Assembly (NCBI RefSeq): GCF_000297395.2
Contig: NZ_HF570108.1
Location: 5,751,700 to 5,815,699 of the forward strand
Origin: Micromonospora lupini str. Lupac 08
Lineage (GTDB): Bacteria; Actinomycetota; Actinomycetes; Mycobacteriales; Micromonosporaceae
Length of the DNA: 64,000 nt
Reading direction: 5' to 3'
The notes under the pieces were generated by a model that was not told the origin of the DNA, did not search any database, and saw nothing but the letters and a program-made list of their open reading frames with translations. Both the position numbers and the translations under genes were made by a program. Shown piece after piece: positions 35,659-44,376 of this stretch; the stretch's first letter is position 1, and each line of letters begins with the position of its first letter.

Positions 35659-36609
35659 ATGACCAACCGCACCACGTCCCGCGTCCTGGCCGCCGCGACC
35701 GCCCTGCTCGCCCTGGGCGCCGGCGCCGGCTGCTCCACCGGCGGCGCGGCCGGCGCCGATCCCCAACGGGTCGACGTGGTTGCCGCGTTCTACCCACTCC
35801 AGTTCCTCGCCGAGCGCATCGGCGGTGACGCGGTCCACGTGACCAACCTGGCCAAGCCCGGCGCGGAGCCACACGACCTGGAGCTGAGCCCCCGCCAGGT
35901 CGGCCAGGTCACCGAGGCCGAACTGATCGTCTACCTGAAGGGCTTCCAGCCGGCGGTGGACGAGACTGTCGCGCAGGACGACGACGCCCAGGTGTTCGAC
36001 GTGGCCGGCGTGCAGCCGCTGTTGGACGCGAGCGCCGGTGGCCACAACCACGAGGGCGAGGAGGAACAGGGCGAGGAGCAGCACGGGCACGCCAAGGACC
36101 CGCACGTCTGGCTCGACCCGACCCGTCTCGCCGGCATCGGCGACCAGCTCGCCAAGCGTCTCGGCAAGATCGACCCGGACCACGCCGCCGACTACACCGC
36201 CCGGGCCACGGCACTGCGCGCCGACCTCACGGCCCTCGACGGCGAGTTCACCCAGGGCCTGGCGACCTGCCAGCGGCGGGAGATCGTGACCAGCCACGCC
36301 GCGTTCGGCTACCTGGCCGACCGCTACCGGCTCGACCAGGTCGGCATCACCGGGCTGACCCCCGACGTCGAGCCCTCGCCGCAGCGGCTCGCACAGGTCA
36401 TCGAGGAGGCCAGGGAGCACCGGGCCAGCACGATCTTCTTCGAGTCGCTGGTCAGCCCGAAGGTCGCCGAGACCATCGCCGGTCAGGTCGGCGCGAAGAC
36501 CGCGGTGCTCGACCCGATCGAAGGGCTCGCCGCCGGCAGCGGCTCGGACTACCTTTCGGTGATGCGTACCAACCTGCAGACCCTGCGGACGGCGTTGAGC
36601 TGCTCGTGA
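35659..36609 (+). CDS. znuA: Zinc ABC transporter substrate-binding lipoprotein
   Basis: The 316-residue protein begins with a lipoprotein signal (LALGAGAGCS, lipid-modified cysteine near 25). The metal ligands are visible as the histidine in KPGAEPHDLELSP, the His/Glu-rich loop (GGHNHEGEEEQGEEQHGHAKD) read in two parts, DPHVWLDP, and SHAAFGYLADRY. The His-rich loop is typical of zinc rather than manganese binders. It feeds the ATPase and permease encoded next. Confidence 0.93.
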   Translation: MTNRTTSRVLAAATALLALGAGAGCSTGGAAGADPQRVDVVAAFYPLQFLAERIGGDAVHVTNLAKPGAEPHDLELSPRQVGQVTEAELIVYLKGFQPAVDETVAQDDDAQVFDVAGVQPLLDASAGGHNHEGEEEQGEEQHGHAKDPHVWLDPTRLAGIGDQLAKRLGKIDPDHAADYTARATALRADLTALDGEFTQGLATCQRREIVTSHAAFGYLADRYRLDQVGITGLTPDVEPSPQRLAQVIEEAREHRASTIFFESLVSPKVAETIAGQVGAKTAVLDPIEGLAAGSGSDYLSVMRTNLQTLRTALSCS

Positions 36610-37367
36610 GCACCCCCGTCATCATCGTCGAGCACGGCGCGGTCGGCTACGACGGCCGCCCGGTGCTCCGGGACGTCTCGCTCACCGTGACCGCCGGGGA
36701 GGTGGTCGCGGTGCTCGGGGCCAACGGCTCCGGCAAGTCCACGCTGATCCGCGCGATCCTCGGCCTCGTGCCGCTGGGCGCCGGCTCGATCACCCTCTTC
36801 GACCGGCCGTTGCGCCAGTTCCGGCAATGGCAGCGCATCGGGTACGTGCCGCAGCGCCTCGGCGCCGGCGGAGGCGTGCCCGCCACGGTCCGCGAGGTGG
36901 TGGCCTCCGGCCGGTTGGCCCGCCGGGGCGTACTCCGTCCACCCGGCGCCGCCGACCGGGCCGCCGTCGACGCGGCCCTGCGCGCGGTCGGGCTCGCCGA
37001 CCGGGCCAGCGACCCGGTGGCCACCCTCTCCGGCGGTCAGCAGCAGCGCACCCTGATCGCCCGCGCGCTGGCCGGCCAGCCGGAGCTGCTGATCCTCGAC
37101 GAGCCCACCGCCGGTGTGGACGCGGCCAGCCAGGAGGCGTTCGCGGGCGCGCTGCGCGACTTCGTCGCCGACGGCGGGACGGTGCTGCTGGTGGCGCACG
37201 AGTTGGGCCCGCTGCGACCGGTGATCAGCCGGGCGGTCGTCGTCCACCAGGGCGGCATCTGTCACGACGGCGCGGTTCCGGACCCGGCCGGCCACCACGC
37301 GGAGCCCGACCACGACCACGTGCACCCGCACGGTCCCGACGAGCCCGCCGGGCTGTGGAGCAACTGA
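36606..37367 (+). CDS. znuC: Zinc ABC transporter ATP-binding protein
   Basis: The 253-residue ATPase has Walker A GANGSGKST, signature LSGGQQQRTLIARAL, Walker B ELLILDEPTAGVD and the switch histidine in VAHELGPL. The His/Asp-rich tail (HHAEPDHDHVHPHGPDEP) may bind zinc. GTG at 36606 overlaps the znuA stop by 4 bp, and the permease follows 3 bp after its stop. Confidence 0.93.
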   Translation: MSTPVIIVEHGAVGYDGRPVLRDVSLTVTAGEVVAVLGANGSGKSTLIRAILGLVPLGAGSITLFDRPLRQFRQWQRIGYVPQRLGAGGGVPATVREVVASGRLARRGVLRPPGAADRAAVDAALRAVGLADRASDPVATLSGGQQQRTLIARALAGQPELLILDEPTAGVDAASQEAFAGALRDFVADGGTVLLVAHELGPLRPVISRAVVVHQGGICHDGAVPDPAGHHAEPDHDHVHPHGPDEPAGLWSN

Positions 37368-37370
37368 GAA

Positions 37371-38243
37371 ATGGAACTCTTCCAGTACCCCTACATGCAG
37401 CGCGCCCTCATCGGCGCGTTGGTGATCGGCCTGGCCGCGCCGGCGCTCGGCATCTACCTGGTGCAGCGCCGACTGACGCTGATCGGCGACGGCATCGGGC
37501 ACGTGGCGTTGACGGGCGTCGGCGCCGGCCTGCTCCTCAACCGCTCGCCGGTGCTGGTGGCGGTCATCGTCGCCACGGTCGGCGCGATCGCCATCGAGGT
37601 CGTCCGCGCTCGCGGGCGGACCTCCGGCGACCTGGCCCTGGCGCTGCTCTTCTACGGCGGCATCGCCGGCGGCGTACTGCTGGTCGGCCTGTCGGACGCG
37701 ACGAGCGCCAACCTCAACGCCTACCTGTTCGGGTCGCTGCTCTCCACCTCGACCAGCGACCTGATCACCGTCGGAGTGCTCGGCGCGGCGATCCTGATCA
37801 CCATGATCGTGCTGCGGCCGGCGCTCTTCGCGATCAGCCACGACGAGGAGTACGCCCGCGTCTCCGGCCTGCCGGTGCGCACCCTCAACCTGCTGATCGC
37901 GGTCACCACCGCGGTCACGGTGACCATCGCGATGCGGGCCGTCGGGGTGTTGCTGATCAGTGCGCTGATGGTGGTTCCGGTGGCCACCGCCCAGCAGATC
38001 ACCCGGGGCTTCCGCAGCACGATGACCGCCGCGATGGCGCTCGGGTTCTTCGCCGCCGGCTCCGGTGTCTGGGTGGCGGCCACCGCCGACACCCCGCCCG
38101 GCGCCTCGGTGGTGCTGCTGGCGATCGCCTCCTTCCTGGTGGTGGCCGTGGCCGGCGCGCTCTGGCGGGCCGTGCGCCGCCGCACCGCGCCGGCCCACGT
38201 GCCGGTGCCGGAACCGCACGAGGTCGTGCTCGACCGAGGCTGA
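37371..38243 (+). CDS. znuB: Zinc ABC transporter permease
   Basis: The 290-residue protein has about eight membrane segments and the ABC-3 (metal) permease pattern: YMQRALIGALVIGLAAPALG, GDGIGHVALTGVGAGLLLN and the coupling region DEEYARVSGLPVRTLNLL. It forms the channel for zinc uptake with ZnuC. Confidence 0.92.
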   Translation: MELFQYPYMQRALIGALVIGLAAPALGIYLVQRRLTLIGDGIGHVALTGVGAGLLLNRSPVLVAVIVATVGAIAIEVVRARGRTSGDLALALLFYGGIAGGVLLVGLSDATSANLNAYLFGSLLSTSTSDLITVGVLGAAILITMIVLRPALFAISHDEEYARVSGLPVRTLNLLIAVTTAVTVTIAMRAVGVLLISALMVVPVATAQQITRGFRSTMTAAMALGFFAAGSGVWVAATADTPPGASVVLLAIASFLVVAVAGALWRAVRRRTAPAHVPVPEPHEVVLDRG

Positions 38244-38279
38244 TCGGCGGATGTCGGTGGTATTGGTTACCGTTGCAAG

Positions 38280-38579
38280 ATGACCAGCGCAACAGGCTAC
38301 GAGGGTTTCGACGGAGCCAGCGAGCTGCTCCGGGCCCTGTCGGCGCCCATCCGGCTGGCCATCGTCAGCGAGCTCGCCGGCGGCGAGCGATGCGTGCACG
38401 AGCTGGTGGAGAAGCTGGGCGCCGCACAACCGCTGGTGTCCCAGCACCTGCGGGTGCTGCGCGGGGCGGGCGTGGTGCGCGGTTCCCGCCGAGGCCGGGA
38501 GATCGCCTACAGCCTCGTCGACGAGCACGTCGCGCACATCGTGGCGGACGCGGTCAGCCACGCCGGGGAGGGATCATGA
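38280..38579 (+). CDS. ArsR/SmtB family metal-responsive regulator
   Basis: The 99-residue winged-helix protein shows ELLRALSAPIRLAIVSELAG, CVHELVEKLGAAQPLVSQHL and the wing RGSRRGREIAYSLVDEHVAHI. The C-terminal helix has Asp/Glu/His (VDEHVAHIVADAVSH) positions like the alpha-5 zinc site of SmtB-type sensors. It sits inside the zinc operon and overlaps the Fur gene by 4 bp, so it probably senses zinc excess and controls this or an efflux operon. Confidence 0.9.
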   Translation: MTSATGYEGFDGASELLRALSAPIRLAIVSELAGGERCVHELVEKLGAAQPLVSQHLRVLRGAGVVRGSRRGREIAYSLVDEHVAHIVADAVSHAGEGS

Positions 38580-38974
38580 GCGAGAGCGGCGCCGCGGTGC
38601 GCAACACCCGGCAGCGCTCGGCGGTGAGCGCGCTGCTGGGCGAGATGGAGGGCTTCCACAGCGCCCAGGACCTGCACGCGATGCTCCGGCAGCGCGGTGA
38701 GCGGGTCGGCCTGACGACTGTCTACCGCACCCTCCAAGGGCTCGCCGACGCGGGCGAGATCGACGTGATGCGTCCACCGGGCGGCGAGCACCTCTACCGC
38801 CGGTGCAGCGAGGGGCACCACCACCACCTGGTCTGCCGGGCCTGCGGGCGCACCGTCGAGGTCGCCGGCCCCGCGGTGGAGAGCTGGGCCGACCGGGTCG
38901 CCGCCCAGCACGGGTACGCCGACGTCAGCCACACCCTGGAGATCTTCGGCACCTGCCCGGCCTGCGTCCACTGA
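38576..38974 (+). CDS. zur: Fur-family zinc uptake regulator
   Basis: The 132-residue protein has the Fur winged helix (RNTRQRSAVSALLGEMEGF, RVGLTTVYRTLQGLADAGEI) and the metal region GHHHHLVCRACG with CPAC at the C-terminus, the two CxxC pairs that hold structural zinc. Its place at the end of znuABC identifies it as Zur rather than an iron Fur. ATG overlaps the ArsR stop. Confidence 0.92.
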   Translation: MSESGAAVRNTRQRSAVSALLGEMEGFHSAQDLHAMLRQRGERVGLTTVYRTLQGLADAGEIDVMRPPGGEHLYRRCSEGHHHHLVCRACGRTVEVAGPAVESWADRVAAQHGYADVSHTLEIFGTCPACVH

Positions 38975-38978
38975 CGCC

Positions 38979-39422
38979 GTGACCGACCTTCAGTTCACGC
39001 CGGTGCGGCCGACGGCCGGCGACCCGGCCCTGCTCGACTGGCAACACATCCACAATTCGATCATCCCCACGGCTCCGCTGTCGGCCGACGAGATCGTCGC
39101 TCGCGCCCAGCGCAACATCCTGGAGGTCGCGTACGCCGACGGGGTGCCGGTGGGCTGCTCGACCGTACGACCCCCGACCTCCGACGCCGCGACCGTGATC
39201 GCGCGAGTCGTGCCCGGCAGTCGCCGACGCGGCTACGGGGAGCAGATCTACCAGCGCGGGCTGGCACGGGCCCGAAAGCTCGGCGCGGAGGTCATCGAGA
39301 CCGTCGTCCTGGCGTCCAACGACGAGGGCCTGCGGTTCGCCAGCCGGCACGGCTTCGTCGAGATCGAGCGGTACGTCCTGCCGGGTGACACCGTCGCATT
39401 CGTGGACCTGCGACTCGCCTGA
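38979..39422 (+). CDS. GNAT family N-acetyltransferase
   Basis: The 147-residue protein has the acetyl-CoA-binding motif ARVVPGSRRRGYGEQIYQRG and the ending LASNDEGLRFASRHGFVEIE. Substrate unknown. It starts with GTG four bases after zur, so it may share the message, but nothing links it to zinc. Confidence 0.85.
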   Translation: MTDLQFTPVRPTAGDPALLDWQHIHNSIIPTAPLSADEIVARAQRNILEVAYADGVPVGCSTVRPPTSDAATVIARVVPGSRRRGYGEQIYQRGLARARKLGAEVIETVVLASNDEGLRFASRHGFVEIERYVLPGDTVAFVDLRLA

Positions 39423-39509
39423 CTGTGACCGCCGCTGTTGTCGGCCGGATCGCCCCGGCCACCGATCGACGGGTGCCCCGGCGGAGCGGTTCGTGGCACG
39501 CTGTCCGGC

Positions 39510-40118
39510 GTGAAGATCTACGCCGATCGGTTTCCGACCGCCGTCCGCCAGTTGCTCACCGACCTGCTCGTCGTCGCCTGGGTGTACGTCGCGATCCGCG
39601 CCGCGCTCTGGCTGCACGATCTGGTGCAGAAGCTCGCCGTACCCGGGCAGAAGCTGGAGGGCGCCGGCAGTGGCCTCGCCGACAACCTCGCCGACGCCGG
39701 CGGCAAGGTCCGGCGGGTGCCGCTTGTCGGTGACGAGCTGACCGCGCCCTTCCAGCGGGCCGCCGACGCCGCCCGAGGGCTCGCCGACGCCGGCCGCGAC
39801 CAGCAGCACCTGGTCGACCAGCTCGCCCTCGCCCTCACCGTCGCGGTGCTGATCTTCCCGCTCGGCCTGGTGCTGTTCGGTTGGCTGCCGCTGCGGCTGC
39901 GCTGGATGCGCCGGGCCGGATCGGCCGCGAAGCTGGCCGCCGGGCCGGCCGGGCGGGACCTGCTCGCCCTGCGCGCGCTTGCCACCCAGCCGCTGGGCCG
40001 GCTGACCCGCATCGCGCCGGACGTCGCCGAGGCGTGGCGACGAGGCGACGACGCCACCGTCGACGCCCTGGCCGCGTTGGAGCTGCGCCAACTCGGCCTG
40101 CGCAGCCGGGGCCGTTGA
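39510..40118 (+). CDS. Uncharacterised two-helix membrane protein
   Basis: The 202-residue product has one hydrophobic segment near residues 15-32, a long soluble helical part, a second hydrophobic pair near 110-135, and an Ala/Arg-rich end. No family is recognised. The GTG at 39510 has a weak site. The last 34 bp of the gene are duplicated downstream (see repeat entry). Confidence 0.75.
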   Translation: MKIYADRFPTAVRQLLTDLLVVAWVYVAIRAALWLHDLVQKLAVPGQKLEGAGSGLADNLADAGGKVRRVPLVGDELTAPFQRAADAARGLADAGRDQQHLVDQLALALTVAVLIFPLGLVLFGWLPLRLRWMRRAGSAAKLAAGPAGRDLLALRALATQPLGRLTRIAPDVAEAWRRGDDATVDALAALELRQLGLRSRGR

Positions 40119-40309
40119 GGTGAGCGCGTCCCGTCCGGGCGCCGCTGGTCACCCGCCCTCTCATGATCAAGTGATGAGGAGTAGGTCTGAGAGCCGCTCC
40201 TGACCTACTTTCCATCACCTGATCAACGAACACCGCCGCGCCGCCCCGCGCGAACATTCCCGGCGGCCACGCCCACTGCGCCAACTCGGCCTGCGCAGCC
40301 GGGGCCGTT
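40083..40309. repeat. 34-bp direct repeat of a gene end flanking a GATC-bounded inverted repeat
   Basis: The 34 bases at 40083-40116, the end of the preceding gene, recur exactly at 40276-40309. Between the copies lies an imperfect inverted repeat with 23-bp arms, GATCAAGTGATG-type left arm at 40165-40187 and right arm at 40202-40224. The arrangement looks like an insertion or duplication event. Confidence 0.9.
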
Positions 40310-40320
40310 AAGGTCTTCGG

Positions 40321-40488
40321 GTGTTCTACTTCCTGATCGTCATCGCCGTGCTGCTGCTCGGCTACGCCGCCGTCCTGGTCTCCTTCGTACGCCGGGGCAA
40401 GAAGATCCCGCCCGCGGCGTACCTGGCCCTCGCCGGGCTCAACGGCCTGATCCTGGCGGGCGTGCTGGCCTGGGCGGTCTCCCGCTAA
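40321..40488 (+). CDS. Small two-helix membrane protein (55 residues)
   Basis: A GTG-started 55-codon frame encodes MFYFLIVIAVLLLGYAAVLV, a basic loop (RRGKKIPPAAY) and a second hydrophobic helix ending AWAVSR, with positive-inside charge. Codon use matches the genome (GC-rich third positions) and it ends before a hairpin. It follows the duplicated gene end by 11 bp. No known function. Confidence 0.6.
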   Translation: MFYFLIVIAVLLLGYAAVLVSFVRRGKKIPPAAYLALAGLNGLILAGVLAWAVSR

Positions 40489-40533
40489 CCGTGCCTCGGT
40501 CAGCAGACGACGCCCCGGCCGCGCCTCAGGACA

Positions 40534-40559
40534 GCCGCCCGACACGGCGGACGGGCGGC
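40534..40559. terminator. Short hairpin between convergent genes
   Basis: GCCGCCCG and CGGGCGGC form 8-bp arms with a 10-base loop between the small membrane protein gene and the convergent acyl-CoA dehydrogenase gene; it could serve both directions. Confidence 0.4.
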
Positions 40560-40564
40560 CCGGA

Positions 40565-42571
40565 TCACGGCTTCGGCGGGATGCGGCGGCGGACGTCCTC
40601 GGCGGTGGACGGGCCGGGCGACCAGCGGGCCACCCAGGGCAACTCGTCGGACGGGGTGACGACGCCCTCCTCCAGGCCCGCGTAGCGGCCGGCGAGGATC
40701 CGCTTGGCGGCGGCGGTGTCGACGGAGTCGGTGTTGTCCCAGAGTGCGGCGAACAGCGCGTCCACCCGGACCCGGGCCTGCCGGCAGAACAGGTCGGCCA
40801 GCTCGACGTTCTCCGGCCGCGTGTCGCGCTCGGCGGACGCCCGGACGCAGACGGCGGACATCGCGAACAGCTCCGCGCCGATGTCCACCACACGCCCCAG
40901 GAACGCCTGCTTGCGCTCCATCTTTCCCTGCCAGCGGGACATCGCGTAGAACGTCGACCGGGCCAGCTTGCGCGACGACCGTTCCACCTGCCGCAGGTGC
41001 GCCGCCAGGGGGCCGAACTTGGCGTACGCCGACGGGCTCTGGCCCCTGCCGACCGCGAGGGTGGGCAGCCACCTCGCGTAGAACGCGCCCGCGCGGGCGC
41101 CGGCGCGCGCCTTGCGGCCGAGCCCGGCGTCCGGGTCGATGATGTCGCCGGCCACCGACAGGTGGGCGTCGACCGCCTCCCGGGCGATCAACAGGTGCAT
41201 GATCTCGGTCGAGCCCTCGAAGATCCGGTTGATCCGCAGGTCGCGGAGCACCTGCTCGACGTTGGCCGGGCGTTCCCCGCGGGCGGCCAGCGAGTCGGCC
41301 GTCTCGTAGCCGCGCCCGCCCCGGATCTGGATCAGCTCGTCGGCGATCTTCCAGGCCATCTCGCTGGCGTACAGCTTGACCAGCGCCGCCTCGATCCGGA
41401 TGTCGTTGCGGTCGTCGTCGGCGAGCAGGCAGCACAGGTCGAGCATGGTCTCCATGCCGTACGTGGTGGCGGCGATGAAGGAGAGCTTCTGGGCGACCGC
41501 CTCGTGCTCACCCACCGGCCGGCCCCACTGGACGCGGTCGGCGGCCCACCCCCGCGCCACGTTCAACGACCACTTGCCGGCGCCCACGCACATGGCCGGC
41601 AGCGAGAGCCGGCCGGTGTTCAGCGTGGTCAGGGCGATCTTGAGCCCCCTGCCCTCGCCGCCGATGACGTTCTCCGCCGGCACGAACACGTCGTGGAACC
41701 GGGTCAGGCTGTTCTCCAGACCGCGGAGGCCGACGAACTCGTTGCGCCGTTCCACGGTGATGCCCGCGCTGTCGCCGTCCACCACGAACGCGGTGATCCC
41801 GCCGCGCCGACCCTCGGCGGCCGGCACCCGGGCCATCACCACCAGCAGGGTGGCGACGATGCCGTTGGTGGCCCAGAGCTTCACCCCGTTGAGCCGGTAG
41901 CCGGTGCCGTCCTCGGTCGGCTCCGCGGTGGTGGCGAGCCGGGCCGGGTCGGAGCCGACGTCCGGCTCGGTGAGCAGGAACGCGGAGACCTCGCCCGCGG
42001 CGAGCCGGGGCAGGAAGCGCTGCTTCTGCTCGGCGGTGCCGAACATCTTCAGCGGCTGCGGCACCCCGATCGACTGGTGGGCCGAGAGCAACGCGCCGAT
42101 CGCCGGGCTGACCGAGCCGGCCAGCATCAGAGCCCGGCAGTAGTGCAGGTTGCTCAGCCCGAGGCCGCCGTACTTCCGGTCGATCTTCATGCCGAACGCG
42201 CCGAGGTCGGCCAGGCCGTGGAACACGGAGTCCGGAATGGAGGCGTCCCGCTCGATGGCGGCGCCGTCCACCTCGGAGGTGAGGAACTCGCGGAACCGGC
42301 CGAGGAACTCCTCGCCCCGCGCCACGTCGTCCGGGTCGGAGCGCGGCCACGGGTCGATGAGGTCGAGCCGGAACCGCCCGAGGAACAGCTCCTTGCCGAA
42401 GCTGGGCCGGTCCCAGGTGGACTCACGGGCGGCCTCGGCGACCCGCCGGGCCTCCTTCTCGGAGACCTGCCCGGCCTCGCTGGGCAACGGGGCCGCCGCG
42501 CCTGCGGTGTCGGCCGCGGATTCGGAGTCGGGACCGTCCGGTGCCGGTCGGCCGTTCTGCGTCGTGGTCAC
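40565..42571 (-). CDS. Acyl-CoA dehydrogenase with long C-terminal domain (VLCAD/ACAD9-like)
   Basis: The 668-residue flavoenzyme oxidises acyl-CoA to enoyl-CoA. The core shows FLLTEPDVGSDPARL, the FAD region and the catalytic segment IRGGRGYETADS with RINRIFEGSTEIMHLLIA. After about residue 470 there is a 190-residue extension (GARAGAFYARWLPTLAVGRG) like that of membrane-associated very-long-chain enzymes. The acidic N-terminal 40 residues are not part of the fold. It lacks nearby beta-oxidation partners. Confidence 0.93.
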   Translation of the reverse strand: MTTTQNGRPAPDGPDSESAADTAGAAAPLPSEAGQVSEKEARRVAEAARESTWDRPSFGKELFLGRFRLDLIDPWPRSDPDDVARGEEFLGRFREFLTSEVDGAAIERDASIPDSVFHGLADLGAFGMKIDRKYGGLGLSNLHYCRALMLAGSVSPAIGALLSAHQSIGVPQPLKMFGTAEQKQRFLPRLAAGEVSAFLLTEPDVGSDPARLATTAEPTEDGTGYRLNGVKLWATNGIVATLLVVMARVPAAEGRRGGITAFVVDGDSAGITVERRNEFVGLRGLENSLTRFHDVFVPAENVIGGEGRGLKIALTTLNTGRLSLPAMCVGAGKWSLNVARGWAADRVQWGRPVGEHEAVAQKLSFIAATTYGMETMLDLCCLLADDDRNDIRIEAALVKLYASEMAWKIADELIQIRGGRGYETADSLAARGERPANVEQVLRDLRINRIFEGSTEIMHLLIAREAVDAHLSVAGDIIDPDAGLGRKARAGARAGAFYARWLPTLAVGRGQSPSAYAKFGPLAAHLRQVERSSRKLARSTFYAMSRWQGKMERKQAFLGRVVDIGAELFAMSAVCVRASAERDTRPENVELADLFCRQARVRVDALFAALWDNTDSVDTAAAKRILAGRYAGLEEGVVTPSDELPWVARWSPGPSTAEDVRRRIPPKP

Positions 42572-42721
42572 GGCTGCCCCCTCGAAGCTCGCTGCGGCTG
42601 CGGCTGTCGCGCGTCCCCCGGCGGCCGGCCGGTGCGGCGCGGACCGCGTCGACGTGCGTGACTACCGTCACGCTACCCCCGGTTGTTACCCAGGGGTAGC
42701 GCTGCGTGCGGATCGACGTGC

Positions 42722-43225
42722 TCAGCGACCGCCGGCCGCATCCGGGTCGTCGTCCTCGTCGTCGATGTCGTCGTCGCCCCAGTTACGCCTCGCGAACGGC
42801 AGGATCACCCAGAACATGAGGAACCAGAGCCCGGCCAGCACACTGAGCACGAACGCGATCGGCCGGTCCAGCACGAAATCGGTGATCAGCAGCACCGCGC
42901 TGACCATCGCGATCAGCATGAAGGCGAGGCCGCCGGTGGCCATCCGGTGCGCGAACCGCACCAGCTCCGGCTTGCGCCCCTGGCGGAACAGCGCCCGGTG
43001 GAACGCCACCGGCGAGATGATCAGCGCGGTGGCGGCGGCCGCGGCGAGCAGCGCGACGATGTAGACGTCCCGCTGGAACTCGGTGGTCCGGGTGAACCCG
43101 TTGCTGAACGGCAGGGTGAGCAGGAAGGCGAAGAGGATCTGCACGCCGGTCTGCGCGACCCGCAGCTCCTGCAACAGGTCGGCGAAGTTGCGCTGCCAGC
43201 GCTGCTTCTCGGTCTCCTTGGACAC
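42722..43225 (-). CDS. DUF6328 family four-helix membrane protein
   Basis: The 167-residue product has four membrane segments (near residues 27-45, 53-72, 97-114 and 123-141), a conserved start (NFADLLQELRVAQTGVQILF) and an acidic tail. It belongs to the DUF6328 type widespread in actinomycetes; function unknown. GTG at 43225 has GGAGG 7 bp upstream. Confidence 0.85.
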   Translation of the reverse strand: MSKETEKQRWQRNFADLLQELRVAQTGVQILFAFLLTLPFSNGFTRTTEFQRDVYIVALLAAAAATALIISPVAFHRALFRQGRKPELVRFAHRMATGGLAFMLIAMVSAVLLITDFVLDRPIAFVLSVLAGLWFLMFWVILPFARRNWGDDDIDDEDDDPDAAGGR

Positions 43226-43375
43226 GCGCTACCTCCGGTCGAACGCTACTGCCGGCGGTCCCGGCCGCCGGCAGCAACGCCAATGCCCCACCCGGCCGAG
43301 CGCGAAACAGGTTCAGGACACGTCCCGGCCATCTCCCGGTCGCCCGCCGGTCACCGCCCGTTCGCCGGCATCGAG

Positions 43376-43621
43376 GGGCCGCCCGCGCCCCGCCGCCGCC
43401 CCGCCGCCGCCCCGCCGCCCGCCATCGGCGCCGCCATCCAGGCCGCCCGCGCCGCCCGTCGTCCACGCCGCCAGTCGTCCATGCCGCCAGTCGTGACTGC
43501 CGCCCGCCATCCGCGGCACCGCTACCCGCGCCGCCCGCGCCGCTACCCGCGCCGCCCGCGCCGCTAAGCGCTCCGCCCGCGCCGCTACCCGCGCCGCTAC
43601 CCGCGCCGCCCGCGCGCCGCC
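43376..43621. repeat. Low-complexity GC repeat block
   Basis: The 400-bp gap before the SIS gene contains CGCCGCC-rich microrepeats, tandem CCGCCAGTCGTCCATG-like units near 43470-43500, and 21-bp GCTACCCGCGCCGCCCGCGCC repeats near 43519-43600. Gly-rich frames on the minus strand are a by-product. I see no gene in 43226-43626. Confidence 0.7.
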
Positions 43622-43626
43622 GGGTG

Positions 43627-44376
43627 TCAGGAGCCGCGGCGGATCCGGCCGGCGTACCGGGCCTCCAGGGCCGTGTTGTGCGCGTCGCCGTCCGGGATGT
43701 TCGCCGAGAGGTAGACCGGAGGCCGCTCCCCCGCCGCCAGCAACCGGGCGACCACCTCGACGGTGATCTGCTGCGCCAGCAGCGCCGCCGTGATCGACGA
43801 GACCGCACCGACCGCACCACCACCGGGCAGCGGCAGCGTCGCGTCCCCGTACGGCGCGCCGTTGTCGAGCACCACGTCGGCGAGGTCGGCCAGCTTGCGC
43901 CCGGACGGGTGGCGGGACGTCATCCGTCCGGAGTGCTGCGCCGAGGTGATCGCCACCAGCGGGTGGCCATGCTCCTTGACCAGCGTGGCGAACTCGACCA
44001 TCGCGCCGTTGACCCCCGAGTTCGAGGCGAGCACGAAGACGTCGGCGGGCCGTACCGGGGCCAGCTCCCAGAGCCGGTGCGCGACCGCCGGATCCCGCTC
44101 GAGCAGCGGCCCGAGACGCTCGGCCGGTTCGCCGCCGAGCAGCACCAGGTCACGCAGCGCGATCCGGTTGGTGGGCACGAGGCCACCCGCCCGACCGGCG
44201 ATCTCCATGGCGAGGGCCTCCGAGTGCCCGGTGCCGAAGGCGTGCACCACCCCGTCGGCGCGTACCGCTTCGGCGATCAGATCGGCCGCCCGCCCCACCG
44301 CCTCCCGTTGGCTGGCGGACACCCGTCCGATCGTCTCGGTCACCACTGCCAGGTAGTCCTCGGCACTCACGCTCAT
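43627..44376 (-). CDS. SIS-domain sugar isomerase-like protein
   Basis: The 249-residue protein has a single SIS (sugar isomerase) domain: DGVVHAFGTGHSEALAMEIA near residue 40, VFVLASNSGVNGAMVEFA and VAITSAQHSGRMTSRHPSG. It resembles the uncharacterised phosphosugar isomerase-like family often annotated as a sugar isomerase domain protein. GGAGG lies 4 bp before the ATG. The start overlaps the preceding acetyltransferase gene by 4 bp, so both are made together and may act on the same amino-sugar. Confidence 0.85.
   Translation of the reverse strand: MSVSAEDYLAVVTETIGRVSASQREAVGRAADLIAEAVRADGVVHAFGTGHSEALAMEIAGRAGGLVPTNRIALRDLVLLGGEPAERLGPLLERDPAVAHRLWELAPVRPADVFVLASNSGVNGAMVEFATLVKEHGHPLVAITSAQHSGRMTSRHPSGRKLADLADVVLDNGAPYGDATLPLPGGGAVGAVSSITAALLAQQITVEVVARLLAAGERPPVYLSANIPDGDAHNTALEARYAGRIRRGS

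Noticed and set aside
43226..43626. Gly-rich PE-PGRS-like coding frame on the minus strand
   Set aside because: No signal peptide, ribosome site or PE domain; the frame comes from GC microrepeats.
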